A DNA stretch of 64,000 nt from Actinacidiphila cocklensis. GTDB lineage: Bacteria; Actinomycetota; Actinomycetes; Streptomycetales; Streptomycetaceae. The notes beneath the pieces are model-generated. The model saw only the letters and a list, made by a program, of their open reading frames with translations, searched no databases and had not been told where the DNA came from. Positions 27,400 through 37,154 of the stretch are shown piece by piece. The DNA lies in assembly GCF_907177275.1 (NCBI RefSeq), contig NZ_CAJSLV010000048.1:62001-126000 (forward strand), written 5' to 3'. Positions within the stretch are counted from its first letter, which is position 1. Every line of letters begins with the position of its first letter. The translations under genes and the position numbers were made by a program.

Positions 27400-28107
27400 T
27401 CAGCTCGCGGCGGTCGCGGCGTCCGCGAGCAGCCGGTCGATGTCGTCGGTGTGCAGCGACAGGCAGCGGCCGACCGCTTCGAGGACCTCGCGCTCGGCGG
27501 GCAGGTAGGGGCCGTCGGCGAGCGCGATGTGGGCGCCCTGCAGCAGCACGCGCTCGCGGCCCTGCTGGGCGAGGTGGTCGGCGAGCGGTTCCAGCGCCTC
27601 GTGCAGCTCGATCGACAGCCAGCTGCCGCAGCCGTCCACGCAGTCCGCGAAGGAGTGGTGGCCCAGCTCCTGGGAGGCGGTGTAGCGGCCCTCGTCGGCG
27701 ACGATCGCGGCGAGCAGGCCGAGCAGCTGGTCCTCGGTGCAGTCGCTGAATCCGGCCGAGCGCACCGCGCCGACGGCCGCCTCGCGGGCGGGCCGCCCGG
27801 TGGAGCCGCCCGCGGTCAGCACGGCGAGCGCGATGGTGTGGACGGCGTCCCGCAGCATCGCGGAGAAGCGGGTGGTGGTGGGGCAGAGCAGCACCTGCGA
27901 GTCGTACTGGCCGTGGCAGGCGGCGCATTCGATGACCGAGCCCGCGGTGCCGCGGTTGAGCAGCGGGACGTTGAGCACGGTGAGTCTGCGGGTACCGGTT
28001 CTGCGGTGGTAGCTGCGGTCACCGCCGCAGTCGGGACAGAAGAACTCACCGTCGTCCTCGGTGTGCCAGGACGTCCGCACACCCCAGATCCTCAGCCCCA
28101 GCTTCAT
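27400..28107 (-). CDS. Zinc-ribbon protein with TerB-like domain
   Basis: 235-residue soluble protein. The N-terminal region has a zinc-ribbon pair, FFCPDCGGDRSYHRRTG and IECAACHGQYD. The all-helical C-terminal half resembles the TerB/tellurite-resistance fold (SAMLRDAVHTIALAVLTAGG, LLGLLAAIVADEGRYTASQE). The ATG at 28107 is chosen over the longer frame because GGAGGG lies nine bases before it. No ter genes are nearby. The family is common in actinomycetes and its function is unclear. Confidence 0.75.
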   Translation of the reverse strand: MKLGLRIWGVRTSWHTEDDGEFFCPDCGGDRSYHRRTGTRRLTVLNVPLLNRGTAGSVIECAACHGQYDSQVLLCPTTTRFSAMLRDAVHTIALAVLTAGGSTGRPAREAAVGAVRSAGFSDCTEDQLLGLLAAIVADEGRYTASQELGHHSFADCVDGCGSWLSIELHEALEPLADHLAQQGRERVLLQGAHIALADGPYLPAEREVLEAVGRCLSLHTDDIDRLLADAATAAS

Positions 28108-28298
28108 CACGCTGCACCCTCCGGCCGTCTTCGTCCCGGTACGTACCCGCATCGGCCCGTACGCGCGCGAAGACGCCCCGGCAACGGTGCCGTACGCCGT
28201 GATGTTAGCCACATCAGCGAGGCCCAGTCAGTACCGCGTACGGGGGCAATTCATCACCACCCCCGTACGCGTGGGGTACTTCGTACCGTTTTGACCGC

Positions 28299-30196
<1,898 letters not shown>

Positions 30197-30368
30197 GATG
30201 GCAACGACCATAACCGAGACCGGACGCAATCACGTAGCCGGTGCGTAGTTCCTCTCACCATGCAAGATGGTCGGTTCTGTCCACCAGAATCCTGGTTCTT
30301 CGCTCCTTCTCGTCAATTCCGACGTCTTGGCGGTGACAGAGCGTGCTCACCGTGCGACATTGCGTGGC

Positions 30369-31478
30369 ATGGACTCCTCTGCCACGACCCCCGTCTTCTG
30401 CACGATCGTGCCGCCGCACGTCCTGGACCGGCTGGCCAGGACCGACGACGCGGCCACGGCGGCCGCCGCCCGCCGCACCCTGGAACACGACGCGCGCGAG
30501 CGCACCCGGCGGCAGCTGAACACCGTCCTCGGCCCGGTCGCCGCGCACGGCGGCAGCCCCGCGGACCACCCGGTGCGCACGGTCTTCGACGCCGGCCACA
30601 AGGACGACCTGCCCGGCCGCAAGGTCCGCGCCGAGGGCGCGGGGCCGACCTCCGACGGCAGCGTCAACCGCGCCTACGACGCCCTCGGCGCGACCTTCGA
30701 GACGTATCTGAAGGCCTACGGCCGGCACTCGATCGACGGCGCGGGCCTGCCGCTGAAGGCCTCCGTGCACTACCTCAAGGGCTACAACAACGCCTTCTGG
30801 AACGGCGAGCAGATGGTCTTCGGGGACGGCGACGGCCGGATCTTCCTGGACTTCACCCTCCCGCTGGACGTCATCGGCCACGAGTTGACGCACGGCGTCA
30901 CCCAGTACAGCGCCAACCTCGACTACCAGGGCCAGTCCGGCGCCCTGAACGAGTCGGTCTCCGACGTCTTCGGCAGCCTGATCAAGCAGTACGCGCTCGG
31001 CCAGACCGCCGACCAGGCCGACTGGCTGATCGGCGCGGGCCTGCTCGCCCCCGGCGTCAACGGCGAGGCGCTGCGCTCGATGAAGGCCCCGGGCACCGCC
31101 TACGACGACCCGCAGCTCGGCAAGGACCCGCAGCCCGCCACGATGTCCGGCTACGTCACCACGGGCCAGGACAACGGCGGGGTCCACATCAACTCCGGCA
31201 TCCCCAACCGCGCCTTCTACCTGACCGCGGCCGCAATCGGCGGCCACGCCTGGGAGCAGGCGGGGCAGGTCTGGTACGACACCCTCACCGGGGGCACCCT
31301 GTCGGCGCAGGCGCAGTTCGCGGACTTCGCCGCGGCCACTGTCGCGGCGGCGGTGGCGCGCTACGGTGAAGACGCCCAGAGCCGGGCGGTGCGCGCCGCC
31401 TGGACCGAGGTCGGCGTCACCCCGGCGACCGTCACGGGACTCCCCCGCCAGCAGCCGGGCCAACCGCAGGAGGTGTGA
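30369..31478 (+). CDS. Protealysin-like M4 metalloprotease (thermolysin family)
   Basis: 369-residue zinc protease. The active site is HELTH (171-175) with the third ligand Glu195 in GALNESVSDVFG; M4 substrate-site motifs such as HYLKGYNNAFWNG and GGVHINSGIPNRAFY follow. There is no signal peptide. The short N-terminal segment has TIVPPHVLDRLA (12-23), matching the PPL-type propeptide motif of protealysin-like proteins, which are stored in the cytoplasm and act by an unusual route. The frame is open from 30267, but 30369 gives a family-like N-terminus. An emfourin-like inhibitor gene follows immediately. Confidence 0.88.
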   Translation: MDSSATTPVFCTIVPPHVLDRLARTDDAATAAAARRTLEHDARERTRRQLNTVLGPVAAHGGSPADHPVRTVFDAGHKDDLPGRKVRAEGAGPTSDGSVNRAYDALGATFETYLKAYGRHSIDGAGLPLKASVHYLKGYNNAFWNGEQMVFGDGDGRIFLDFTLPLDVIGHELTHGVTQYSANLDYQGQSGALNESVSDVFGSLIKQYALGQTADQADWLIGAGLLAPGVNGEALRSMKAPGTAYDDPQLGKDPQPATMSGYVTTGQDNGGVHINSGIPNRAFYLTAAAIGGHAWEQAGQVWYDTLTGGTLSAQAQFADFAAATVAAAVARYGEDAQSRAVRAAWTEVGVTPATVTGLPRQQPGQPQEV

Positions 31479-31486
31479 GCAGCCCG

Positions 31487-31750
31487 ATGCGTATCGAGGT
31501 GACCCGCTCCGGCGGCTTCGCAGGCCTCACCCGCCACGCCGCCCTGGACACCGCGGACCGTCCCGACGCGGGCCACCTCCACGCCCTGGCCGAGGCCGCC
31601 CTCTCCCCGTCCGGCACCAACCGCGCCCCCTACCCCGACGGCTACTCCTACACGATCACCACCGGCACCGGCACCATCCACTGCGTGGACGGCGACCTGA
31701 CCCCGGCCCAACGCGAACTGATCGCGGCGGTCCTGGGCGAAGGCGCGTAG
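31487..31750 (+). CDS. Emfourin-like inhibitor of protealysin-like protease
   Basis: 87-residue small protein starting MRIEVTRSGGFAGLTR, the N-terminus expected of emfourin, the slow tight-binding inhibitor of protealysin. It is encoded directly downstream of the M4 protease, with a GTG (31475) that overlaps the protease stop by GTGA; the ATG at 31487 is preferred because the AGGAGG lies too close to the GTG. The pair matches the known protease-inhibitor operon, so it likely keeps the protease inactive in the cell. Confidence 0.8.
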   Translation: MRIEVTRSGGFAGLTRHAALDTADRPDAGHLHALAEAALSPSGTNRAPYPDGYSYTITTGTGTIHCVDGDLTPAQRELIAAVLGEGA

Positions 31751-31854
31751 CCCTCACCCGCCGCTTCGCGTGGCGCAAATACGGCAGTGTGCCGTGGGGT
31801 GCACGCGGCTAGAGTGGCCAGCCAGAAACGGGATGTTCGCGGTGGGGGGACAGC

Positions 31855-32352
31855 ATGACTCATCCTGTCGATCCTCGGGCGGCCTATTCCACGACGTCGG
31901 GCTCGGGCTCGTCGGCTTCTCCGCCGGCCGCACCGGACCCGGGGCTGTCGCCCGCGCCACCGCAGGATCCTTCGTCGCAGGACCCGCCCGCGCACTTACC
32001 GTCTCCGGCGCCGGGGCCGAAGCCCGTCCCGCCGCCGCCCGTCTGGGGCGGCGATCCGGACGTGGGGGTGTCGTCGTCGTACCTGCGCCGGCTGGCCGAC
32101 GAGTGCGAGGGTGGCGCGGGCCGCATCAGGACCACGACAGCAGCGGCGGAGGAAGCCGGCTGGGAGATCGCGCGCCAGGACGACGGCTGGTCCTTCGTCA
32201 CCAGCGTGACGGACATGCACGCGCGCTGGGAGGCGCTGAACAAGGTGATCGTCGGGCGGCTCCACGAGGCGGCCGGCAACTTCCGCGACAGCGCCGACGC
32301 CTTCGACGGGACCGACGCGGCGACCGGGTTCGATCTCGACTTCCGGCACTGA
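31855..32352 (+). CDS. WXG100/ESX-like small protein with Pro-rich N-terminus
   Basis: 165 residues. A Ser/Pro-rich disordered region (1-70, PPAAPDPGLSPAPPQDP) precedes a helical segment of about 90 residues (SSSYLRRLADECEGGAGRIR, WEALNKVIVGRLHEAAGNFR) with the size and spacing of WXG100-type type VII secretion partners. No exact WXG is present at the turn. Its stop lies 19 bp before a WXG-containing protein gene, and a small membrane protein gene follows, forming a three-gene unit. Function is inferred from this arrangement. Confidence 0.65.
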   Translation: MTHPVDPRAAYSTTSGSGSSASPPAAPDPGLSPAPPQDPSSQDPPAHLPSPAPGPKPVPPPPVWGGDPDVGVSSSYLRRLADECEGGAGRIRTTTAAAEEAGWEIARQDDGWSFVTSVTDMHARWEALNKVIVGRLHEAAGNFRDSADAFDGTDAATGFDLDFRH

Positions 32353-32371
32353 CGTCTCCAGGGGGCGGACA

Positions 32372-33493
32372 ATGGTCACCTTCACGCAACTGCTGGCCCT
32401 GGACGTGCGCGGCCTGGACGCCTTCGTGACGAGCTGGGGCGACGTCCACGACCGGCTCAGGAACGCCCGCGAACACTTCCACGACGAGGTGGTCACCCCT
32501 CTGCACCAGGACCACTGGCGCGGGAAGGCCGGGCGGGCGGCCCAGTCGTTCTGCGACCGCATCCAACTGGACATCGACGCCCTCGACACCGAGGTGCAGG
32601 GCCTGCGGTCCTTCTTCACCGGCGAGGTCGACGGGGTGAAGGGCGCGGGCGGTTTCACCGGTCTCCGGGACCTGCAGAGCCAGGCGCAGGCGCTGAGGGA
32701 CGAAGGCGCCGAGGACGGTATGACGATCCACGACGACGGAAGCGTCTCGTTCGCGGACGTCTACGACCCGAACGACCCCGGGAGCGCCGCCGGGCACAAG
32801 ACGCGCCAGGGCACGGCGGACTCGCTCGAACAGCGCGTACGGACGGTGCTGGGCAAGGCCACACACGAGGACAAGTGGATCGCCCAGAACATCAAGGTGA
32901 TCTTCGGTACGCCGCACAACTTCGAGTCCGAGAACCGGCAGTTCGACATCCTCGATCCCGACGGCACCGACGGCAGGACGTGGAACAAGCTCAACAACGT
33001 CGGCGCGCTCGCCAACGCGCGCGGCTGGGTGAACACGGCGTGGCTGATCAAGCACTACCTGGGCGCCTCGGGTGATCCGGTCGAGATCGATCCGCTGGTC
33101 CTGCTCGACGGCGTCCCGCAGTTCCGGAAGGACGCGGACACCACCCTCGCCCAGGATGTCGCCAAACGGCCGGACGGCCCCTTCGAGACGCCGTGGCAGA
33201 CGACGGCACCCAATCTGTCCGACGGTGGGAACCCGGACTGGTACTACTCGTTGAACCACTTCCAGTACCGGATGGTCGGCGAGAAGCGGGGAGATCAGGT
33301 CGTGTACCGGATACAGATCAAGAAGCGGTACGACTGGGGTGTGCCCAGCGAGCACCGCGCGACGCAGTCCGAGGGGTTCGGACCGCTCGGCATCACCCTC
33401 GAACAGGCCGACATGGCACACCTGAACACCACGGGCAAAGCCCGCGACTTCGACGTCAGCGGGACGTCCGAGCCGATCGCGGCCACGCTGTGA
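32372..33493 (+). CDS. WXG-domain protein with toxin-like C-terminal domain
   Basis: 373 residues. The first about 95 residues form a helical hairpin with a W-R-G turn (QDHWRGKAGRAAQSF), as in type VII secretion substrates. The middle and C-terminal part is globular. It ends with YYSLNHFQYRMVGE and KKRYDWGVPSEHR, a pattern that partly resembles the DXYD-X5-HR signature of colicin-M-like lipid II hydrolases. The first Asp is Lys here and the spacing is six, so activity is uncertain. The next gene overlaps by GTGA and encodes a small membrane protein that could be an immunity factor. No T7SS core genes are in the window. Confidence 0.6.
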   Translation: MVTFTQLLALDVRGLDAFVTSWGDVHDRLRNAREHFHDEVVTPLHQDHWRGKAGRAAQSFCDRIQLDIDALDTEVQGLRSFFTGEVDGVKGAGGFTGLRDLQSQAQALRDEGAEDGMTIHDDGSVSFADVYDPNDPGSAAGHKTRQGTADSLEQRVRTVLGKATHEDKWIAQNIKVIFGTPHNFESENRQFDILDPDGTDGRTWNKLNNVGALANARGWVNTAWLIKHYLGASGDPVEIDPLVLLDGVPQFRKDADTTLAQDVAKRPDGPFETPWQTTAPNLSDGGNPDWYYSLNHFQYRMVGEKRGDQVVYRIQIKKRYDWGVPSEHRATQSEGFGPLGITLEQADMAHLNTTGKARDFDVSGTSEPIAATL

Positions 33494-33732
33494 GCCCGCG
33501 ATACGCGGGCCGTCACACCGGCCAGGCCGAGGCGCCGGACACCGGGCCCGCGCGTACCGGCCCGCCCCCCGCGCGGCCGTGGCGGAAGGTCGCCCTGTGG
33601 GTCGGCCTCGCCGCCTGCGCGGCCTTCACGCTGTACGTGCTCGCGAGCCTCTTCGGCCTCCTCCACGACCTCGACCATCCGGGCAACGACGGATGGCTGT
33701 GCTCGCCGGATTCGAGCACCTGCCGGCCCTGA
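33490..33732 (+). CDS. Small single-pass membrane protein, possible immunity protein
   Basis: 80 residues. A Pro-rich cytoplasmic N-terminus, one hydrophobic helix (about 34-56, KVALWVGLAACAAFTLYVLA) and a short tail with two cysteines (DGWLCSPDSSTC). The GTG start overlaps the preceding stop by four bases, so it is translated together with the toxin-like protein. Position and topology suit an immunity protein, but no family is recognised. Confidence 0.55.
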   Translation: MSPRYAGRHTGQAEAPDTGPARTGPPPARPWRKVALWVGLAACAAFTLYVLASLFGLLHDLDHPGNDGWLCSPDSSTCRP

Positions 33733-33753
33733 GCCGCGCGGGCGGGAACGCCG

Positions 33754-33789
33754 AAGGGCGGCGGGGCCTTTGCAGGCCGCGCCGCCCTT
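33754..33789. terminator. Terminator hairpin between convergent genes
   Basis: Stem AAGGGCGGCG (33754-33763) pairs with CGCCGCCCTT (33780-33789), with an inner GGCCT/AGGCC stem and TTGC loop. A short T-run follows on the plus strand. It separates the small membrane protein gene from the convergent transglycosylase gene. Confidence 0.75.
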
Positions 33790-33809
33790 TCACCCGTGGG
33801 TGGTGGCGA

Positions 33810-34637
33810 TCAGTACGCGGAGTTCACGTTGTCCATCGAACCGTAGCGGTCGGCCGCGTAGTTGCAGGCGGCGGTGATGTTGGCGACCGGGTCGTAGATG
33901 TTGTGGGACGTCCCGGAGACGTGGTAGCGGTCGAAGGTCGGGTTGATGACCTGGAGCAGACCCTTCGAGGGAATGCCGTTGCGGGCGTTGATGTCCCACA
34001 GGTTGATGGCCTTCGGGTTACCGCTGGACTCGCGGATGATGTTCCGGTGAATTCCCTCGTAGGTACCGGGAATCCCCTTCTTGTGCATGATGTCGAGCGA
34101 CTGCCTGATCCAGCCGTCCAGGTTGTTCGTGTACTTCTTGACGGTCGCCTTCTTCGGGGCGGCCGCCTTCTTCGCCTCGACAGCCTTCTTCGGCGTGACG
34201 GTGTGCGCCTTCTTGGGCGCGGCCACGGCCGCACGGTGGGTCGAGCGGTTGGCGGCGGCCTTCTCCTTCGCGCGCTCGGCGGCGGCGGAGGCGGCCTTCT
34301 TCTCGGCGGCCTTCTCGGCGGCCGCCTTCTTCGCGGCAGCGGCCAGGTCGGTCTTCTTCTGGGCCTTCTGCTGCGTGGACTCGTGGATCACGTGCTGCGA
34401 CGCCATACCGGTCTGCGCGCCGAGTTCCTTGGCGTGCGTACCGGTGGAGACGGAGAACCCGGTGGGGTCAGCCGCCGCGGTCGCCGAACCGGCTCCAGCG
34501 GTCGCTTCCAGCCCGGTGACCGTCAGCACGACCGCGGCAGCGGCGACAGCGCCGGCAGCGGTGATCTTGTGCTTCTTCGACATCTGGTTGAACTTCGCGA
34601 ACGTCGGGAGCTTCTTCGGGATCGTGGGGAGCTGCAT
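33810..34637 (-). CDS. Lytic transglycosylase (SLT domain), secreted
   Basis: 275-residue cell-wall hydrolase. A signal or anchor segment lies at about 26-45. An Ala/Lys-rich, coiled-coil-prone region (about 85-165, AAAKKAAAEKAAEKKAASAA) may bind the wall. The SLT domain is at about 170-275 with the catalytic Glu203 in HRNIIRESSGNPKAINLWD, followed by GLLQVINPTF. The 173-base region before the ATG carries inverted repeats, which suggests control through the mRNA leader. Similar Streptomyces wall hydrolases are controlled during sporulation and germination; that role is only inferred. Confidence 0.87.
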   Translation of the reverse strand: MQLPTIPKKLPTFAKFNQMSKKHKITAAGAVAAAAVVLTVTGLEATAGAGSATAAADPTGFSVSTGTHAKELGAQTGMASQHVIHESTQQKAQKKTDLAAAAKKAAAEKAAEKKAASAAAERAKEKAAANRSTHRAAVAAPKKAHTVTPKKAVEAKKAAAPKKATVKKYTNNLDGWIRQSLDIMHKKGIPGTYEGIHRNIIRESSGNPKAINLWDINARNGIPSKGLLQVINPTFDRYHVSGTSHNIYDPVANITAACNYAADRYGSMDNVNSAY

Positions 34638-34810
34638 TAGGGATTTACCTCTTCCGTAGCGGGACCCCTGAATTGTTAGAGGTGGCGGAACGCCGGGTCA
34701 AAGACCCCGTCTACGCAACGCATTCGTAGTGACCGAATGGAGGAGCGATCCTCCCCGCAATACCGGGCCGACTGTTCACTAAGCGGCTTAGTATGTGACC
34801 CACGCCCTAT
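34638..34810 (-). promoter_or_regulatory. Structured leader upstream of the transglycosylase gene
   Basis: No gene fits here. The minus-strand transcript would contain the palindrome at 34778-34792 (ACTAAGC-G-GCTTAGT), a GAGGATCGCTCCTC stem near 34740-34753, a GGGTC-TTT-GACCC stem near 34695-34707 and a distal CCTCT/AGAGG pairing ending near the ribosome binding site. Cell-wall hydrolase genes in Streptomyces often have c-di-AMP (ydaO) riboswitches, but I cannot match that consensus confidently. Confidence 0.4.
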
Positions 34811-34822
34811 CGAGGGGATCAC

Positions 34823-34867
34823 AAGGGGGCGCCCCCTCATTCACGGCGGGTGAACGAGGGGGCGCTT
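34823..34867. terminator. Long hairpin, probable terminator of the membrane-protein gene
   Basis: GCGCCCCCTCATTCAC and GTGAACGAGGGGGCGC form a near-perfect stem around a GGCGG loop. It lies about 90 bp past the stop of the minus-strand gene at 34957 and upstream of the transglycosylase leader. Confidence 0.65.
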
Positions 34868-34956
34868 TACGTGAGGAGAATATGTGACCCCGGTCACCGA
34901 AATCGGGGGTCCGAATCAGGACATAAACGCGGAAGATCCCCCGAAATGCCCCTGGG

Positions 34957-35535
34957 TCACTGCGCGGTGACGGCCGCGCCGTCGGCGCTGGTCAGGGCGA
35001 TGCCGGCGCCGTACCGGCGCACCGCGGCGACGATGTCCTCCTTGGTGGCGTCGAGAGCCACGGGGAAGAGCACCAGCGGGGTGCCGTAGCGCGCGGTCCT
35101 GCGGCGGGCGACGCCCTCCGCGCTGAAAAGGAGGACCCCCGGGGCGAAGGCCGGCAGCTCCGCCGAGCCCCTGGCGAAGAAGGCCAGGGCCGTGCCCTTG
35201 CTGACCTCGCGGACCTCGCCGATCTCGCTCCAGCCGACCGTCCGGCCGTCGAAGAGGGCGATCCCTGCGTCGTCGAGCCGCAGCAGCGCGCCCTGGGCGC
35301 GCAGCCGCAGCTGGCGCACGACCAGCAGCGCCACCATGGTGACGAGGAGGACCAGCAGCGCCAGGCCGACGAGGGCAGCGACGTGGCCCCGGTCGCGGGC
35401 CAGCCGCGTCAGGCCCAGCGCACTGCACCCGATGCTGAGCAGCTGCCACCCGATCCCGGTGGCCCGAATCTCCAGCGGCCCGGAAACCGGGCCGCTCCCC
35501 CCACGCCGCTTCATGCCCCACCCCTTCGACGGCAT
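34957..35535 (-). CDS. Membrane protein with PH-like domain, unknown function
   Basis: 192 residues. Two hydrophobic segments (about 28-45 and 52-75, VAALVGLALLVLLVTMVALL) precede a soluble beta-rich domain (ALLRLDDAGIALFDGRTVGW, SEIGEVREVSKGTALAFFA) resembling bacterial PH-like domains. No catalytic motif is present. It stands alone between a transglycosylase and an MFS gene. An ATG seven codons downstream (35514) is an alternative start. Confidence 0.6.
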   Translation of the reverse strand: MPSKGWGMKRRGGSGPVSGPLEIRATGIGWQLLSIGCSALGLTRLARDRGHVAALVGLALLVLLVTMVALLVVRQLRLRAQGALLRLDDAGIALFDGRTVGWSEIGEVREVSKGTALAFFARGSAELPAFAPGVLLFSAEGVARRRTARYGTPLVLFPVALDATKEDIVAAVRRYGAGIALTSADGAAVTAQ

Positions 35536-35596
35536 GAGTGTAGGGAGAGGGGCTCCCCCCTCTATATAGGGCCCCCTATAGATAGGGGGGAGCGAG

Positions 35597-37024
35597 TCAG
35601 CGGGCCGCGGGCTCCGCGGCGGGGGCGTCCACGGGAAGGGGGTCCGCGCCGCGGGACGGGCGGACGAGCGCGAAGACGGCGATCGCGCCCGCGAGGCCCG
35701 CGGCAGCCGCGTAGAGGGAGATGCGGTCCAGGCCCGAGGCGTACGCCGCGTGCGGGCTGCCGCCGTGCCCGGCGACGGTACGCAGCCGGGAGGTGAAGAC
35801 CGCGCCGAACAGCGCGATGCCGAGGGTCATCCCCAGCTGACGCGCCGTGTTGACCGCGCCGCCCGCCATGCCCGCGCGGTGCGGCGGCACCGCGTCCACC
35901 GCGGCGGAGACCAGGACGGGCGTGGTGAGGCCGACGCCGACGCCGATCACCGCGAGGCCCGCGAAGATCGCGGACTGGCCCGAGGAGGCGTCGACGGTCA
36001 GTGCCAGCAGGCCGCAGCCCAGGCCGATGACGAACAGGCCGCCGCCGATCGGCACCCGCGGGGGGAACCGGTGCATGTGCCGCCCGGCGACCGCGGCGAC
36101 GACGAAGGCGGTGCCGGCCATCGGCATCAGGGCCAGGCCGCCGCGGATCGGGCTGAGGCCGAGGACGTTCTGCAGCCACAGGGAGAAGTAGACGAGCCCG
36201 CTGAAGGCCGCGGCCTGGTAGAGCAGCGCCCCGCCCAGCAGGCCGCTGAAGCCCGGCCGGCGCAGCAGTGCCGGCTCGATCACCGGGTGGTCCGACCTGG
36301 CCTCGACCAGCATGAAGGCGACCGCCGCGACCGCGGTCACCGCGAAGGCGGTCAGCGCCAGCGCGTCGGTCCAGCCGGCGTCGCCGCCGCGGATCAGGGC
36401 GTACGTCAGGGCCGCGGCGGCCAGCGTGAAGGTGGCGGCGCCCGGCAGGTCGAGCCGGCCCGTGCCGCGCCTGGCCGCGGCCGGCAGGGCACGCAGCGCG
36501 ATCACGACGGCGACGGCGGCGATCGGCAGGTTGACCAGGAAGATGGCCTGCCAGCCCAGGCCCTGGGTGAGCAGCCCGCCCAGGATCGGCCCGGCCGCGG
36601 CGGCGGCACCGTTCACCGCGCCCCACACGCCGAAGGCGACCCCGCGGTCGCGGCCCTGGTAGGTCGCCGCGACCAGCGCGGCCGAGGTGGCGAACATCGC
36701 GGCACCGCCGACCCCCTGCACCGCACGCGCGGTGATCAGCACGGCGGCGTTCGGCGACAGGGCCGCGCCCAGCGAGGCCGCCGCGAAGACGACGAGGCCC
36801 GCGACGTACAGCCGCCGGTGGCCGAACAGGTCGCCGAGCGAGCCCGCGACCATCAGCAGCGCGGCGAGCGCGAGGGCGTACCCGTCGATCACCCACTGGA
36901 GGGCGGAGAAGGGGGCGTCCAGGTCGGACGCCATGCTCGGCAGGGCGACGTTCACGATGGTGACGTCGACCAGGAGGATGAACGCCCCCAGGCAGATCGT
37001 CACAAGGGGCAGCCATTTGCGCAT
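35597..37024 (-). CDS. MFS drug-efflux transporter, DHA2 family
   Basis: 475-residue 14-helix exporter. The ATG at 37024 gives MRKWLPLVTICLGAFILLVD and motif D1 (VTIVNVALPSMASDL), the usual DHA2 N-terminus; the longer frame is low-complexity. Motif A is GSLGDLFGHRRLYVAG and motif C is AAAAGPILGGLLTQGLGWQ. It is divergent from an Lrp-type regulator over 130 bp containing an inverted repeat. Substrate unknown. Confidence 0.9.
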   Translation of the reverse strand: MRKWLPLVTICLGAFILLVDVTIVNVALPSMASDLDAPFSALQWVIDGYALALAALLMVAGSLGDLFGHRRLYVAGLVVFAAASLGAALSPNAAVLITARAVQGVGGAAMFATSAALVAATYQGRDRGVAFGVWGAVNGAAAAAGPILGGLLTQGLGWQAIFLVNLPIAAVAVVIALRALPAAARRGTGRLDLPGAATFTLAAAALTYALIRGGDAGWTDALALTAFAVTAVAAVAFMLVEARSDHPVIEPALLRRPGFSGLLGGALLYQAAAFSGLVYFSLWLQNVLGLSPIRGGLALMPMAGTAFVVAAVAGRHMHRFPPRVPIGGGLFVIGLGCGLLALTVDASSGQSAIFAGLAVIGVGVGLTTPVLVSAAVDAVPPHRAGMAGGAVNTARQLGMTLGIALFGAVFTSRLRTVAGHGGSPHAAYASGLDRISLYAAAAGLAGAIAVFALVRPSRGADPLPVDAPAAEPAAR

Positions 37025-37130
37025 CGGGTGGACTCCGTTCGTGCGGCGCGGTCCTGTGGTGCCGCGGCGACCGTCCCAGACTCGGGGAGGACGCCTCGAT
37101 CCCACAGCCAATGGGGTCCCGGCGGCGGAA

Positions 37131-37154
37131 TCCGACACGCCCTACGCTGTCGGG
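37131..37154. promoter_or_regulatory. Operator-like inverted repeat at the Lrp-type gene start
   Basis: CCGACA (37132-37137) and TGTCGG (37148-37153) are separated by ten bases and end two bases before the ATG. A TACGCT -10-like box (37143-37148) lies inside, seven bases before the ATG, suggesting a leaderless transcript repressed by its own product. GGAATCCGACAC is repeated at 37128 and 37157. Confidence 0.5.

Noticed and set aside
24810-27749. Plus-strand open frame of 979 codons over the kinase and MMPL genes
   Set aside because: Antisense to two well-supported genes, low-complexity Gly/Arg/His composition, no ribosome binding site or domain.
34638-34810. c-di-AMP (ydaO) riboswitch upstream of the transglycosylase gene
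   Set aside because: The leader is structured and the gene class fits, but the conserved GGGGUGAA- and CCGACAGCUAACC-type segments could not be matched, so it is reported only as a structured leader.
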